Notes: a model not told the origin generated them from the letters alone. 64,000 nucleotides of DNA from Streptomyces sp. TN58 (GCF_001941845.1 NZ_CP018870.1:2325001-2389000), one strand, 5' to 3'; shown: positions 27,279-33,944, numbered from the stretch's first letter. Numbers and translations: made by a program.

Positions 27279-27488
27279 ATGGCTCGTGAGGAACTGACTC
27301 GACTTACCGGCAACGTCGGCGGACCCAACTGCGACGATGACGACTGCCCGAACATCTACAAGACCGCGTCTGGCTCCATCGTCGTCCAGGGCGACGTATC
27401 GGATGCCTTCCAGCCCCCGGCGGGGGAAGGGCTCGTGGAAATCCCTGAGAGCGTGCTGAGGGAGGCTTTCCGTGCTCTTGGATGGTGA
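27279..27488 (+). CDS. Small acidic Cys-containing protein, unknown function
   Basis: A protein of 69 residues. GNVGGPNCDDDDCPNIYKT with two cysteines five apart is followed by GSIVVQGDVSD and a C-terminal helix VEIPESVLREAF. I recognise the pattern as a small protein often found just before DUF6879 and XRE/DUF5753 genes in streptomycetes; no function is known to me. AAGGGGG lies eight bases before ATG 27279. It overlaps the next gene by 17 bp, indicating coupled translation. It could be an antitoxin-like or regulatory partner; that is inference from gene order only. Confidence 0.75.
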   Translation: MAREELTRLTGNVGGPNCDDDDCPNIYKTASGSIVVQGDVSDAFQPPAGEGLVEIPESVLREAFRALGW

Positions 27489-27996
27489 GGACTGGCGAAG
27501 GTTCTTCGACGCCTTTGAGCGGGAAGCGTGGCGCTTCGAAGCGCAGCCCACGTACACCATGCCCAAGGAACAGGAGAATGTGGCCCGATTCCTCCGGGGC
27601 GAGAACAAGCCTGCCGAACACAATGCCCGCTGGCACGAACGGGTCCGTGGATACGTAGGGTCTGGAAAGACTATCGGGCGTGTCAGGATCGTTCGCCAGC
27701 CGCTCACGGACTATCAGCGGTATCAATTCGCTTGGGGAATCCCGGGGAACATCGCTGCCGGAGAAGACATCCGCATCCTGGATGCGACGCGGGAGGATTA
27801 CGGCTTGCCGATTTCCCTCCGGGACTGGTGGATGTTCGATGGGGCCAGAATTGCTCACCTGAACTTCCGCCCGGACGGAACTCAGATCAACCGTGAGAAG
27901 TACGAGGGAGATCCGGCCCCGTACAGGGAGTGGCAGAGAATCGCCCTGGAACATGCCGTGCCTTTCGAGGAGTACGTGAAGGGCCTTGACACTTGA
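27472..27996 (+). CDS. DUF6879 family protein
   Basis: A protein of 174 residues, soluble, with a Trp/Tyr-rich centre: DWRRFFDAFEREAWRFEAQP, RIVRQPLTDYQRYQFAWG, NIAAGEDIRILDA, WWMFDGARIAHLNF. These match the DUF6879 family of actinobacteria. Molecular function is unknown. GTG 27472 has GGGAGG seven bases upstream and lies inside the end of the preceding gene; its own end overlaps the XRE gene by 11 bp. The tight overlaps say that the three proteins are made together and probably work together. Confidence 0.82.
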   Translation: MLLDGEDWRRFFDAFEREAWRFEAQPTYTMPKEQENVARFLRGENKPAEHNARWHERVRGYVGSGKTIGRVRIVRQPLTDYQRYQFAWGIPGNIAAGEDIRILDATREDYGLPISLRDWWMFDGARIAHLNFRPDGTQINREKYEGDPAPYREWQRIALEHAVPFEEYVKGLDT

Positions 27997-28819
27997 TCCC
28001 GGGCAGCTAGGCCAGTCAAAGGCTGACCTAGCGGAAAGACTCCGTGAGATGCGCAAGCGAGCCGGGCGTACTCAAGTCTGGCTCGCTCAGCGCTGCAACA
28101 TTTCCCAAACGAAGCTGAGCAACATTGAGACGGCTCGGATCACACCCGGCATTGTCGATGTCGAGTTGATCCTTAGGGCGCTCGATGCACCACAAGAGCT
28201 CGTGGCGGAAGTAACGGCCCTAGCACGTCTCGCAAATACAGAGTGGCAGGGAAAGCGGTCATCTTGGCGCAGAGGCTTGGAGAAACGACAGGCGGAACTG
28301 GCGGGCTTGGAGAAGGAGGCTAGAGCACTTCGGTATTTCCTACCCGCCATGGTCACCGGATTGCTGGCTACCCCTGAATACATCAGAGCCAGCCTTGGCC
28401 ACTCCCCCGTAGATACGTCAAAGACCGTGGCACGTAAGCTTGAACGTCAAGCGGTTCTCTATGACACCACTAAGCAATTCACCTTCCTGCTAACGGAGCA
28501 AGCAGTAAGGTGGGGGATCGTTCCCCAAGTAGCATTGGCCGTTCAGATTGACCGGCTCACATCCCTATCCCATCTGCCCAATGTGCGCATCGGAGTAATC
28601 CCCGTAGGTGCACCCGTGAGCCGTGGCCCTATGAATACCTTCACTGTGTACGACCAGCGGCTAGCAACGGTTGAGACATTCACTGGGAGAATCGTCTTCC
28701 AGGATGCCAGGGACATCACTGAACACCTTGAAGTATTCGCCCTCTACGAACGACACGCACTATTCGACAATGAAGCGCGCAGCCTACTAACACAGTGGGC
28801 ACACTCCTGCCGCTCATGA
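27986..28819 (+). CDS. XRE-family regulator with DUF5753 domain
   Basis: A protein of 277 residues. The N-terminal Xre/Cro helix-turn-helix (RLREMRKRAGRTQVWLAQRC, NISQTKLSNIETARITP) is followed by a DUF5753 domain (ALRYFLPAMVTGLLATPEYI ... PNVRIGVIPVGAPVSRGP ... LFDNEARSLLTQWAHSC). This is the WhiJ/AbaA-cluster regulator type of streptomycetes, usually beside small DUF397-like or DUF6879 genes. TTG 27986 is the likely start, overlapping the DUF6879 gene. Its probable targets are the two 22-bp motifs at 27172 and 28823, which flank its own operon. Confidence 0.88.
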   Translation: MTLDPGQLGQSKADLAERLREMRKRAGRTQVWLAQRCNISQTKLSNIETARITPGIVDVELILRALDAPQELVAEVTALARLANTEWQGKRSSWRRGLEKRQAELAGLEKEARALRYFLPAMVTGLLATPEYIRASLGHSPVDTSKTVARKLERQAVLYDTTKQFTFLLTEQAVRWGIVPQVALAVQIDRLTSLSHLPNVRIGVIPVGAPVSRGPMNTFTVYDQRLATVETFTGRIVFQDARDITEHLEVFALYERHALFDNEARSLLTQWAHSCRS

Positions 28820-28822
28820 TCG

Positions 28823-28844
28823 TCTACCCGACAACGGGAATATT
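28823..28844. promoter_or_regulatory. Element operator candidate, copy 2
   Basis: A 22-bp motif starting TCTACCCGACAACGGG and ending AATATT, four bases after the XRE stop and 66 bp before the 62-residue protein gene. It differs from copy 1 at two positions. Within it CCCG-4-CGGG forms a small dyad followed by the self-complementary AATATT. Confidence 0.6.
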
Positions 28845-28910
28845 GCTTGGATCGACACTCATCCCATAGGACCATTGGTTGTCGATTCCCAAAGCGGTGA
28901 GGGGTGCGTA

Positions 28911-29099
28911 ATGGCAACCGGGACAGACAGGTTCGAGTATGCGACGTACACGGCGAAGCGCGAGACCTGCCCGTCATGCAACATGCCCATCCCCCTTCAC
29001 CAGATCGCCCGGCGGGGAATGCTCGCCAGCAAGGAAGGTCCGCCGAAGGTGGCCTACTGGCACACCCGGTGCGTCAAGGCGGACGGGTCCCGCCGATGA
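28911..29099 (+). CDS. Small zinc-finger-like protein, unknown function
   Basis: A protein of 62 residues. CPSC in KRETCPSCNMP and HTRC in YWHTRCVKAD give a CxxC...HxxC arrangement that could bind one zinc ion. The rest is basic. GAGGGG lies upstream of ATG 28911. The stop overlaps the next start (ATGA). Small zinc ribbons like this occur widely on streptomycete plasmids and phages; no function is established. Candidate roles are DNA binding or, being a small basic element-encoded protein, an integrase directionality factor. That last idea is speculative. Confidence 0.7.
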   Translation: MATGTDRFEYATYTAKRETCPSCNMPIPLHQIARRGMLASKEGPPKVAYWHTRCVKADGSRR

Positions 29100-29341
29100 C
29101 TCGTTCAGTCATCCGATATGTCGAGCACCGAATCTTCAGAGACCCAGAGTCCATGCCCACGGTGGTTGCGAGTTGCCTTCATGCAGACTGCGAATGGTCT
29201 GCCGTCCCTGGGCCGGACGTGGCCGAGGTCGATCGACAGTGCATGACGCACACCGGCCTGAACAGTGGCCACGGTCGCTTCCTCCGAGGGTTTGAAGACG
29301 TTGCCCTCGTTCACCGGGTCGATACCCCAGGAAGACCCTGA
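29096..29341 (+). CDS. Small DUF7848-like protein, unknown function
   Basis: A protein of 81 residues: VIRYVEHRIFRDPESMPTVV, CLHADCEW, DRQCMTHTGLNSGHGRFLRG. The pattern of two cysteines in CxxxxCxW, a later Cys, and HTG...GH fits a small treble-clef-like domain common in actinobacterial mobile DNA (I recall it as DUF7848). The start overlaps the preceding stop by 4 bp. A terminator follows 24 bp after its stop, so this closes the second cargo operon. Confidence 0.72.
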   Translation: MTRSVIRYVEHRIFRDPESMPTVVASCLHADCEWSAVPGPDVAEVDRQCMTHTGLNSGHGRFLRGFEDVALVHRVDTPGRP

Positions 29342-29365
29342 CTCGTAGTCGAAGAGAACGAACAT

Positions 29366-29388
29366 GCCCCGGCTCTAGTGGCCGGGGC
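29366..29388 (+). terminator. Terminator of the second cargo operon
   Basis: GCCCCGGC (29366-29373) pairs with GCCGGGGC (29381-29388), loop TCTAGTG, followed by TTCTTC. A typical rho-independent terminator. Confidence 0.85.
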
Positions 29389-29421
29389 TTCTTCATGTTC
29401 AGAAGTGGGTTACCTACAGAT

Positions 29422-29483
29422 GGCATCCCTTTGAGGGGATGCCTCTAAAGACTCAAAGAATGGGGGGTATATAAAACCCCCCA
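29422..29483. repeat. Two consecutive hairpins with A/T-rich loops
   Basis: Hairpin A: GGCATCCC (29422-29429) with GGGATGCC (29436-29443). Hairpin B: TGGGGGGT (29461-29468) with ACCCCCCA (29476-29483) around ATATAAA, followed by CAAAATTAATG. Such A/T-rich stem-loops are rare in this genome. Confidence 0.75.
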
Positions 29484-29837
29484 CAAAATTAATGTACGTG
29501 TCCTCCGAGGGAAACCAAGACAACCAGCCAAAGAAGTGAGACCGGAGTCACAGGCCGGGGACATCCTGACAGCCTTAGCCGGTAGCGATGTCGGCACCAA
29601 GGCAGGGGAAGCCCTGTATGGCCACCTAACGGCCTCTAGGGCCAGATGGCCACAGGAGGCCAAAGGTCGAGTGAAAGCCTCTGAGGGGTCCCGTGGAACC
29701 TCTGGAACCCGTACAGGATGAGAGGAAGGCTCCCCCGGCGGTCCTCACGGAAAGAGCTGTAGGCATTACCCCCAGTCCATACACAGTCCGTAGTGAGCTG
29801 TGCACAGGCTGCGAACAACACTGTCACTCTGCGTAGA

Positions 29838-29874
29838 AGTTGTCAGAGTGCCGTTATCCGGCCGCGCATGTACG
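29838..29874. other. attR, right junction of the integrated element
   Basis: Element half TTGTCA-4-GCC-3-ATCCGG (29840-29861), candidate crossover CC (29862-29863), then chromosomal half GCGCATGTACG (29864-29874). The TGA that truncates the oxidoreductase 5' part lies in the TTGTCA arm (29843-29845, minus strand). Confidence 0.88.
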
Positions 29875-30031
29875 GGTCGACGGACATGTGCAGGTTGCGC
29901 ACGAGGATCCGGCCGGCGGCGGGCTCGGCGGACACCGGCACCTCGCGCAGGGCGAAGTCCTCGGCGACGGGCCAGCCCTGCGGGCGACGGACGAGGTGCC
30001 ACTCGCGGCTCACGGCGGGAATCTCAGACAT
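29843..30031 (-). pseudogene. NADP-dependent oxidoreductase, 5' part of the split gene
   Basis: From ATG 30031 the frame reads MSEIPAVSREWHLVRRPQG and on to HMSVDPYMRGR (58 codons), the conserved N-terminus of CurA-type reductases, where DPYMRGR is a family motif. It then enters the element, adds four foreign residues and stops. The next native codon (Met-Asn-Asp) is at 25469 on the other side of the element. Its promoter and the divergent MarR gene are intact, so the stump is probably still transcribed. Confidence 0.92.
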
Positions 30032-30055
30032 TGCGGCGCTCCTGGTCAGAACGAA

Positions 30056-30076
30056 TTGCTTCACTGGGTGAAACAA
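30056..30076. promoter_or_regulatory. MarR-type operator dyad
   Basis: TTGCTTCAC (30056-30064), TGG, GTGAAACAA (30068-30076): arms complementary at 8 of 9 positions. It lies between the severed oxidoreductase start (30031) and the MarR gene (30127), the usual position for a MarR site controlling both. Confidence 0.6.
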
Positions 30077-30126
30077 CCATGCGCCTGGATATTTCAGGTT
30101 GTCAAGTAAAGGGGTACGCTGGATCC

Positions 30127-30549
30127 ATGCCCAGTCGTCGTGTAGACCCAGTGACCGTCGAGGTCGTCGAACTCATCGGTGACGTCGTGACCCGGTACCA
30201 CATGGAGTACGAGCACGCGGCGGCCAGCCACCAGCTGACCGGCGCCCAGGCCAAGGTGCTCAACCTGCTCGCGACGGAGCCGACACCCATGCGGCGCATC
30301 GCGCAGAAGCTGCGGTGCGAGCCCTCCAACGTGACGGGCATCATCGACCGGCTGGAGGGCCGGGGCCTGGTCGAGCGCCGCCCGGATCCCGCCGACCGGC
30401 GGGTCAAGCTGGCCGCCCCCACCGAGGAGGGGCTGCGGACGGCGGAGCGGCTGCGCGAGTCGCTGGACTTCGCGCGCGAGCCCCTGGCCGGACTGTCCCC
30501 GGCGGAGCGGGCCGTGCTGCGCGACCTGCTCAGGCGGATGCTGGCCTGA
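30127..30549 (+). CDS. MarR-family transcriptional regulator
   Basis: A protein of 140 residues with the MarR winged helix: LTGAQAKVLNLLATEP, RRIAQKLRCEPSNVTGIIDR, GLVERRPDPADRRVKLAAPT. The wing DPxDRR motif is intact. Cys in KLRCEPSNV sits in the recognition region rather than the OhrR-type N-terminal sensing position. It is divergent from the split oxidoreductase, which it most likely represses through the dyad at 30056-30076. With that gene disrupted, the regulator may have lost its main local target. Confidence 0.92.
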   Translation: MPSRRVDPVTVEVVELIGDVVTRYHMEYEHAAASHQLTGAQAKVLNLLATEPTPMRRIAQKLRCEPSNVTGIIDRLEGRGLVERRPDPADRRVKLAAPTEEGLRTAERLRESLDFAREPLAGLSPAERAVLRDLLRRMLA

Positions 30550-30578
30550 CCGGCCGATGCCTGGGGACACCCCCGGAA

Positions 30579-31307
30579 CTAGAACCAGCAGAAGAGCCAG
30601 CAGTCCTTCGTCGGCGTAGGCGTGGGCGCGGGGGTCTTGGACCCGGCCGGCGACGGGCTCTGGCTGGCGCCGGTGCCACCCGGCGAGGGCGAGCCGGAGC
30701 CGCCGCCCTGTACGGAGGTCTTCGGACCGGGGCTGCGGGAAGCCCGCCCGGAGGCGGTGGGGGCCGGTTCGGAGGCGGCCTCCGTCGGCCCCGGCTGCCC
30801 GGCGCTGCCGGAGGGCGCCGCCGACCCGGACTTCTTCGCGGCCGTGCCGCCGGACTTCGCGGTGGCCTTGCCGGAGCCCGTGGGCACCCCGGCCGTCGCC
30901 GCCTCCGGCAGCGGGGCGGGCTCGCGGGGCCCGTCGTCGGTCAGCACCACCGTGGAGGCACGGTCGGTGGTCTCCCCGTCGGCCGCCATGCCCGCCACCA
31001 GCAGGGAGCCCGCGGCCGCGAGCAGTACGCCCAGCGAAAGGGAGACCGTGGTGCGGCGACGGCGCCGGCCGGCGGCCCGCCGCCGGGCGCCGGCCCGGCG
31101 CTCGTTCGGGGCGGAGAGCACCACGAGCGAGTCCGCGAACACATCGGCGAGCGCGGCCGGCGGATCCGCGGCGGGCCCCTCCACCCTGGGCGGCTGGGGC
31201 GGCCCGGCGGCGGGAGCGGCGGGTATCAGGTACTCGGCAGGCGTTCCGCATCCGGCGCACGCCAGTGCGCCGTTGAGGTGCCTCCGGCAGGCGTGGCAAT
31301 AGTTCAT
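30579..31307 (-). CDS. SCO2400-like zinc-ribbon membrane protein with Pro/Ser-rich tail
   Basis: A protein of 242 residues. It begins with a CxxC...CxxC zinc ribbon (NYCHACRRHLNGALACAGCG), then a basic stretch ([16 protein letters not shown]) and a single membrane helix (VSLSLGVLLAAAGSLLVAGM, about 90-108), then a low-complexity Ser/Pro/Gly/Thr tail ending KDCWLFCWF. I recognise it as the SCO2400 family of streptomycetes, of unknown function. Topology would place the zinc ribbon inside and the tail outside. The hydrophobic Cys-Trp C-terminus is unusual and presumably conserved for a purpose. Confidence 0.78.
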   Translation of the reverse strand: MNYCHACRRHLNGALACAGCGTPAEYLIPAAPAAGPPQPPRVEGPAADPPAALADVFADSLVVLSAPNERRAGARRRAAGRRRRRTTVSLSLGVLLAAAGSLLVAGMAADGETTDRASTVVLTDDGPREPAPLPEAATAGVPTGSGKATAKSGGTAAKKSGSAAPSGSAGQPGPTEAASEPAPTASGRASRSPGPKTSVQGGGSGSPSPGGTGASQSPSPAGSKTPAPTPTPTKDCWLFCWF

Positions 31308-31385
31308 GGCGCCCGCAGGCTATGCCGTATGCGGCCACATCCGGATCCCGAGAACGTAAGGATCCTGTGTGGAATCGTTTCCTCC

Positions 31386-31937
31386 GTGACAACTTTCGGG
31401 CCGGCCGCGTTCCAGCTGGTGCTGCTGCGGCGGATGGCCGACTTCCAGCCCGGCCTCGCCGACGAGGCCCGCCGCCGACTGGGCGCCTCCCTCGCGGACC
31501 AGCGGGAGGCGAACAAGCGCTGGCAGGCGATGGTGCGCTCGCCGCGCGCCCGCGGGGCGCTGGCCCGGTACCGCTCGGTGCTCGGGCCGCCGGAGTCGGC
31601 CGAGCACCGCACCATCGGCGATCTGGAGTGCGAGGCCCTGCTGTGGCCGCTGCCGCTCTGGCCGGACCTGCGCTTCGAGGTGCTGGCGGCTGCGGACGGG
31701 GCGGTGTGGAACGAGTGGCTCGTACGGGCCCCGGGCGCGCGGGGGCCCGTACTGGACTCGCCGGCCGATCTGCTGCCCTGGTCGGCGACGGTGGACGAGG
31801 TGGCGCGCGCCTTCGCGCCGGTACGGCCGATGGAGGGCACCGCCCCGACGCGCTGGCGCCTCGCCTTCACCACGCAGGGCCGGCCGTGCGTGGCCGAGTT
31901 CACCTACGGCCTCCTCCAGCGCGTGGCCTGGCCCTGA
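31386..31937 (+). CDS. Conserved hypothetical protein
   Basis: A protein of 183 residues from GTG 31386. Soluble, rich in Arg, Ala, Leu and Trp (FQLVLLRRMADFQPGLADEA, EALLWPLPLWPDLRFEVLAA). No family I recognise, no catalytic motif and no signal peptide. Coding is supported by steady third-position G/C and the start 78 bp from a divergent gene. The ribosome binding site is weak. A longer frame upstream only overlaps the divergent gene. Confidence 0.65.
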   Translation: MTTFGPAAFQLVLLRRMADFQPGLADEARRRLGASLADQREANKRWQAMVRSPRARGALARYRSVLGPPESAEHRTIGDLECEALLWPLPLWPDLRFEVLAAADGAVWNEWLVRAPGARGPVLDSPADLLPWSATVDEVARAFAPVRPMEGTAPTRWRLAFTTQGRPCVAEFTYGLLQRVAWP

Positions 31938-31972
31938 CGGCAGGCCACGCGGGCGCTCCCGCACGGGACGCG

Positions 31973-32695
31973 CTACGAGGTGAGGAAGGCGCGGACTCCG
32001 GCCGAGGTCCCGTCGTCGCCGAGCAGGTCGTTGTGCGCCAGGCATCCGACCGCGGCGTTGGCGGCGCCCGTGAGCGGGACGCTGTCGTCGGGGTTGACCA
32101 CCTCGTCGCAGCCCGACCAGAAGGTCGCGTACTTCACGGCGCCGGGGGTGGGGTCCCCGTCGCCCAGGTTCCGCACGACGTACGACCCGGGGGTCATGTC
32201 CCGGCACGCCTGGTCCCACAGGGCGCAGGCCCAGGCGGTGGAGGTGCCCCGGTTGGGGCCGGCCAGCGAGACCCAGTGGTCGACGGCGGCCGCTCCCCCG
32301 CCGAACTTGACGTACCAGCGGCTGACCAGCGAGCCGAAGGAGTGCGACACGATGTCGACCTTCGCGGCGCCGGTCTCCCGGCGGACCTCCTCGACGTAGG
32401 CGGCGAGCCGGCCGGCGAGGACCTCGTTGACGGACCGGTGGGTGTCGTAGCCGAAGGAGTGGAGCTCCGCGTCGGCGTAGCCGTCGGCCCGCAGGTCGGC
32501 TCGCAGCGACCCCCAGACGCCGGGGTCGGCGTTGTATCCGTGCACGAAGACCACCGGGGTGCGCGGTGATACCGGGTCAGAGGCGGGGGCCGGGCCCGGG
32601 CCGGCGGCACGAGCCGCGGCGGGCGCCGTGATGGCCAGGCTGAGCGCCAGGCAGAGCGTCAGGAGCGCGACCAGTCCCTGTCGGGCCGTCAGCAT
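31973..32695 (-). CDS. Secreted triacylglycerol lipase/esterase
   Basis: A protein of 240 residues with a signal peptide (hydrophobic LVALLTLCLALSLAITAPAA, cleavage likely after AARA). Alpha/beta-hydrolase: oxyanion region VVFVHGYNADP, nucleophile Ser119 in SHSFGS, catalytic Asp in NPDDSV and His in LAHNDLL. Two or more cysteine pairs (for example WACALWDQAC) suggest disulfides, as in Streptomyces extracellular lipases. Not linked to an obvious operon. Confidence 0.87.
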   Translation of the reverse strand: MLTARQGLVALLTLCLALSLAITAPAAARAAGPGPAPASDPVSPRTPVVFVHGYNADPGVWGSLRADLRADGYADAELHSFGYDTHRSVNEVLAGRLAAYVEEVRRETGAAKVDIVSHSFGSLVSRWYVKFGGGAAAVDHWVSLAGPNRGTSTAWACALWDQACRDMTPGSYVVRNLGDGDPTPGAVKYATFWSGCDEVVNPDDSVPLTGAANAAVGCLAHNDLLGDDGTSAGVRAFLTS

Positions 32696-32854
32696 CGGTC
32701 CCCCCTTACCTTGTTACGCGCGAGTAGCGCGTGTGGTGCGGGCATGCTGCTGCCTGTCGGTACAGAAATCCACCCTCATGCAGCCGCGACACTCCCACGG
32801 CCGGAGCATTCCAACGGGCGAACAGGGCGAAATGCCCGAGATGATAGGACAAGC

Positions 32855-32874
32855 GACCGGCACTTCCGCCGGTC
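32855..32874 (+). promoter_or_regulatory. Leader hairpin upstream of the mbl-like gene
   Basis: GACCGGC (32855-32861) pairs with GCCGGTC (32868-32874), loop ACTTCC, followed by CTCTT and, 20 bases on, the GGGAGG of the next gene. It could be a short attenuator or only a structured leader. If translation began at ATG 32832 it would be coding instead. Confidence 0.25.
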
Positions 32875-32906
32875 CTCTTGCGTCAGCGCTCTCGGGAGGT
32901 TCTGCC

Positions 32907-33944
32907 GTGACCGTCAGTCTTGAGCAGTTGCGCCGCTGCCACGTCGCCGTCGACCTGGGGGCGGCGAGGACCCGCGTGTACGTCAAGGGCGCCGGCCTCG
33001 TGGTCGACGAACCCAGCGTCGCCGCGGTGAACACACGTACCGGCGCGCTCATCGCCGTCGGAACCTTCGCCGAGCGGATGACCGGCCGCACACCCGACTA
33101 CATCAGGGTCGTACGCCCCGTCTCCGGCGGCACCGTCGTCGACATCGAGATGGCCCAGCGGATGCTGCGCCACCTCCTCGGCGAGAAGCTGCGGCGCGCC
33201 CTGCGGCGCAAGCCGCGACTGCGGGCCGCCGCCTGCACGCCGCACGACGCGGACCCGCTCGCCCAGCGGGCGGCCGTGGAGACCCTGGTCGGACTCGGCG
33301 CCCGGCGCGTCGAACTGGTCGACACCCTGATCGCCGCGGCCGTCGGCTGCGGACTGCCCGTGGAGCAGCCGACCGCGACGATGATCATGGTGTGCGGGGC
33401 CGCTGCCACCCAGGTCGCCGTCCTCTCCCTCGGTTCGATCGTCACCGCCCAGCGGATCCCCGTCGGCGGCGAGGCCATCGACCACGCCGTCGTCCAGCAC
33501 CTGCGCCACGCACACGAGCTGATGCTGCCCAGCCAGGCCGTCCGGCCGCTGCAACTTGCCCTGCACGGCAACGGCCTCACCTCCGGCGGGCCGGCCTCCA
33601 CCCTCATCCACGGCCGTGACGTCGCCACCGGACTGGCGCGTTCCGTACATGTGGACACCGCCGCCGTACGGGACGCCATCCACACGCCGCTGACCGCCGT
33701 CCTCGACGGGATCGGCAAGGTGCTGCGCGACTGCCCGCCCGACCTGGTCGCCGACCTGACGGACCGGGGAATCATGATGGTCGGCGGCAGCGCCCTCCTG
33801 CCGGGCCTGGACCAGATGCTGCGGGACGCCACCGGCATGCCCGTCGCCATCGCCGAACGGCCCGACGTGTGCGCCGTGATGGGTCTCGGCGCCATGCTCG
33901 AAGGGAAGATCGCTCCCATGGTCCTCAACCCGCTGGCCGGATGA
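32907..33944 (+). CDS. mbl: MreB/Mbl-like bacterial actin
   Basis: A protein of 345 residues of the actin/Hsp70 superfamily: phosphate-1 loop VDLGAARTRVYVKG, VVRPVSGGTVVDIEMAQRML (matching MreB VRPLKDGVIADF), phosphate-2-like ATMIMVCGAAATQVAVLSLG, and adenosine loop IMMVGGSALLPGLDQML. MreB's more usual DIGGGTT is degenerate (CGAAATQ), as in the divergent Streptomyces Mbl, which acts in aerial hypha and spore wall formation. GTG 32907 has GGGAGG upstream; ATG 32832 would add 25 residues. Confidence 0.85.
   Translation: MTVSLEQLRRCHVAVDLGAARTRVYVKGAGLVVDEPSVAAVNTRTGALIAVGTFAERMTGRTPDYIRVVRPVSGGTVVDIEMAQRMLRHLLGEKLRRALRRKPRLRAAACTPHDADPLAQRAAVETLVGLGARRVELVDTLIAAAVGCGLPVEQPTATMIMVCGAAATQVAVLSLGSIVTAQRIPVGGEAIDHAVVQHLRHAHELMLPSQAVRPLQLALHGNGLTSGGPASTLIHGRDVATGLARSVHVDTAAVRDAIHTPLTAVLDGIGKVLRDCPPDLVADLTDRGIMMVGGSALLPGLDQMLRDATGMPVAIAERPDVCAVMGLGAMLEGKIAPMVLNPLAG

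Larger units (their letters stand above)
29342..29839. other. Structured non-coding right end of the element
   Basis: About 500 bp with no convincing gene. It contains one terminator (29366-29388), two A/T-loop hairpins (29422-29443, 29461-29483), a nested dyad (GGCCTC 29631-29636 with GAGGCC 29656-29661, enclosing GGCCA-2-TGGCC at 29640-29651) and A/T-rich patches. A 61-codon frame from GTG 29536 has no ribosome binding site or family resemblance. Possible roles are a small RNA, an origin of replication, or accessory integrase sites; none is shown. Confidence 0.5.
25468..29863. mobile_element. 4.39-kb serine-integrase element inserted in an oxidoreductase gene
   Basis: Bounded by two copies of ATCCGGCC (25468-25475 and 29856-29863). 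Removing one copy plus the interior rejoins a 340-codon oxidoreductase in frame. Contents: a large serine integrase, an overlapping trio (69-residue protein, DUF6879 protein, XRE/DUF5753 regulator), a pair of small proteins (62 and 81 residues) and about 500 bp of structured non-coding DNA. The element is visibly less G/C-rich with looser third-position bias than its flanks, a sign of transfer. No replication, conjugation, capsid or resistance gene is seen. It may be a minimal integrative element, a phage-satellite remnant, or the trimmed end of a larger one. Confidence 0.92.

Noticed and set aside
29536..29721. 61-codon frame in the right end of the integrated element
   Set aside because: No ribosome binding site or known pattern, and it overlaps hairpins. 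I leave it as non-coding, though a tiny element protein cannot be excluded.
25468..29863. Integrated element as a complete prophage or conjugative AICE
   Set aside because: No capsid, portal, terminase, FtsK/TraB-like translocase or replication initiator is present in its 4.4 kb.
30127..30549. MarR gene as OhrR, regulator of ohr
   Set aside because: It lacks the N-terminal sensing cysteine context of OhrR and is divergent from the split oxidoreductase with its own dyad. A role at ohr cannot be excluded but is not supported.
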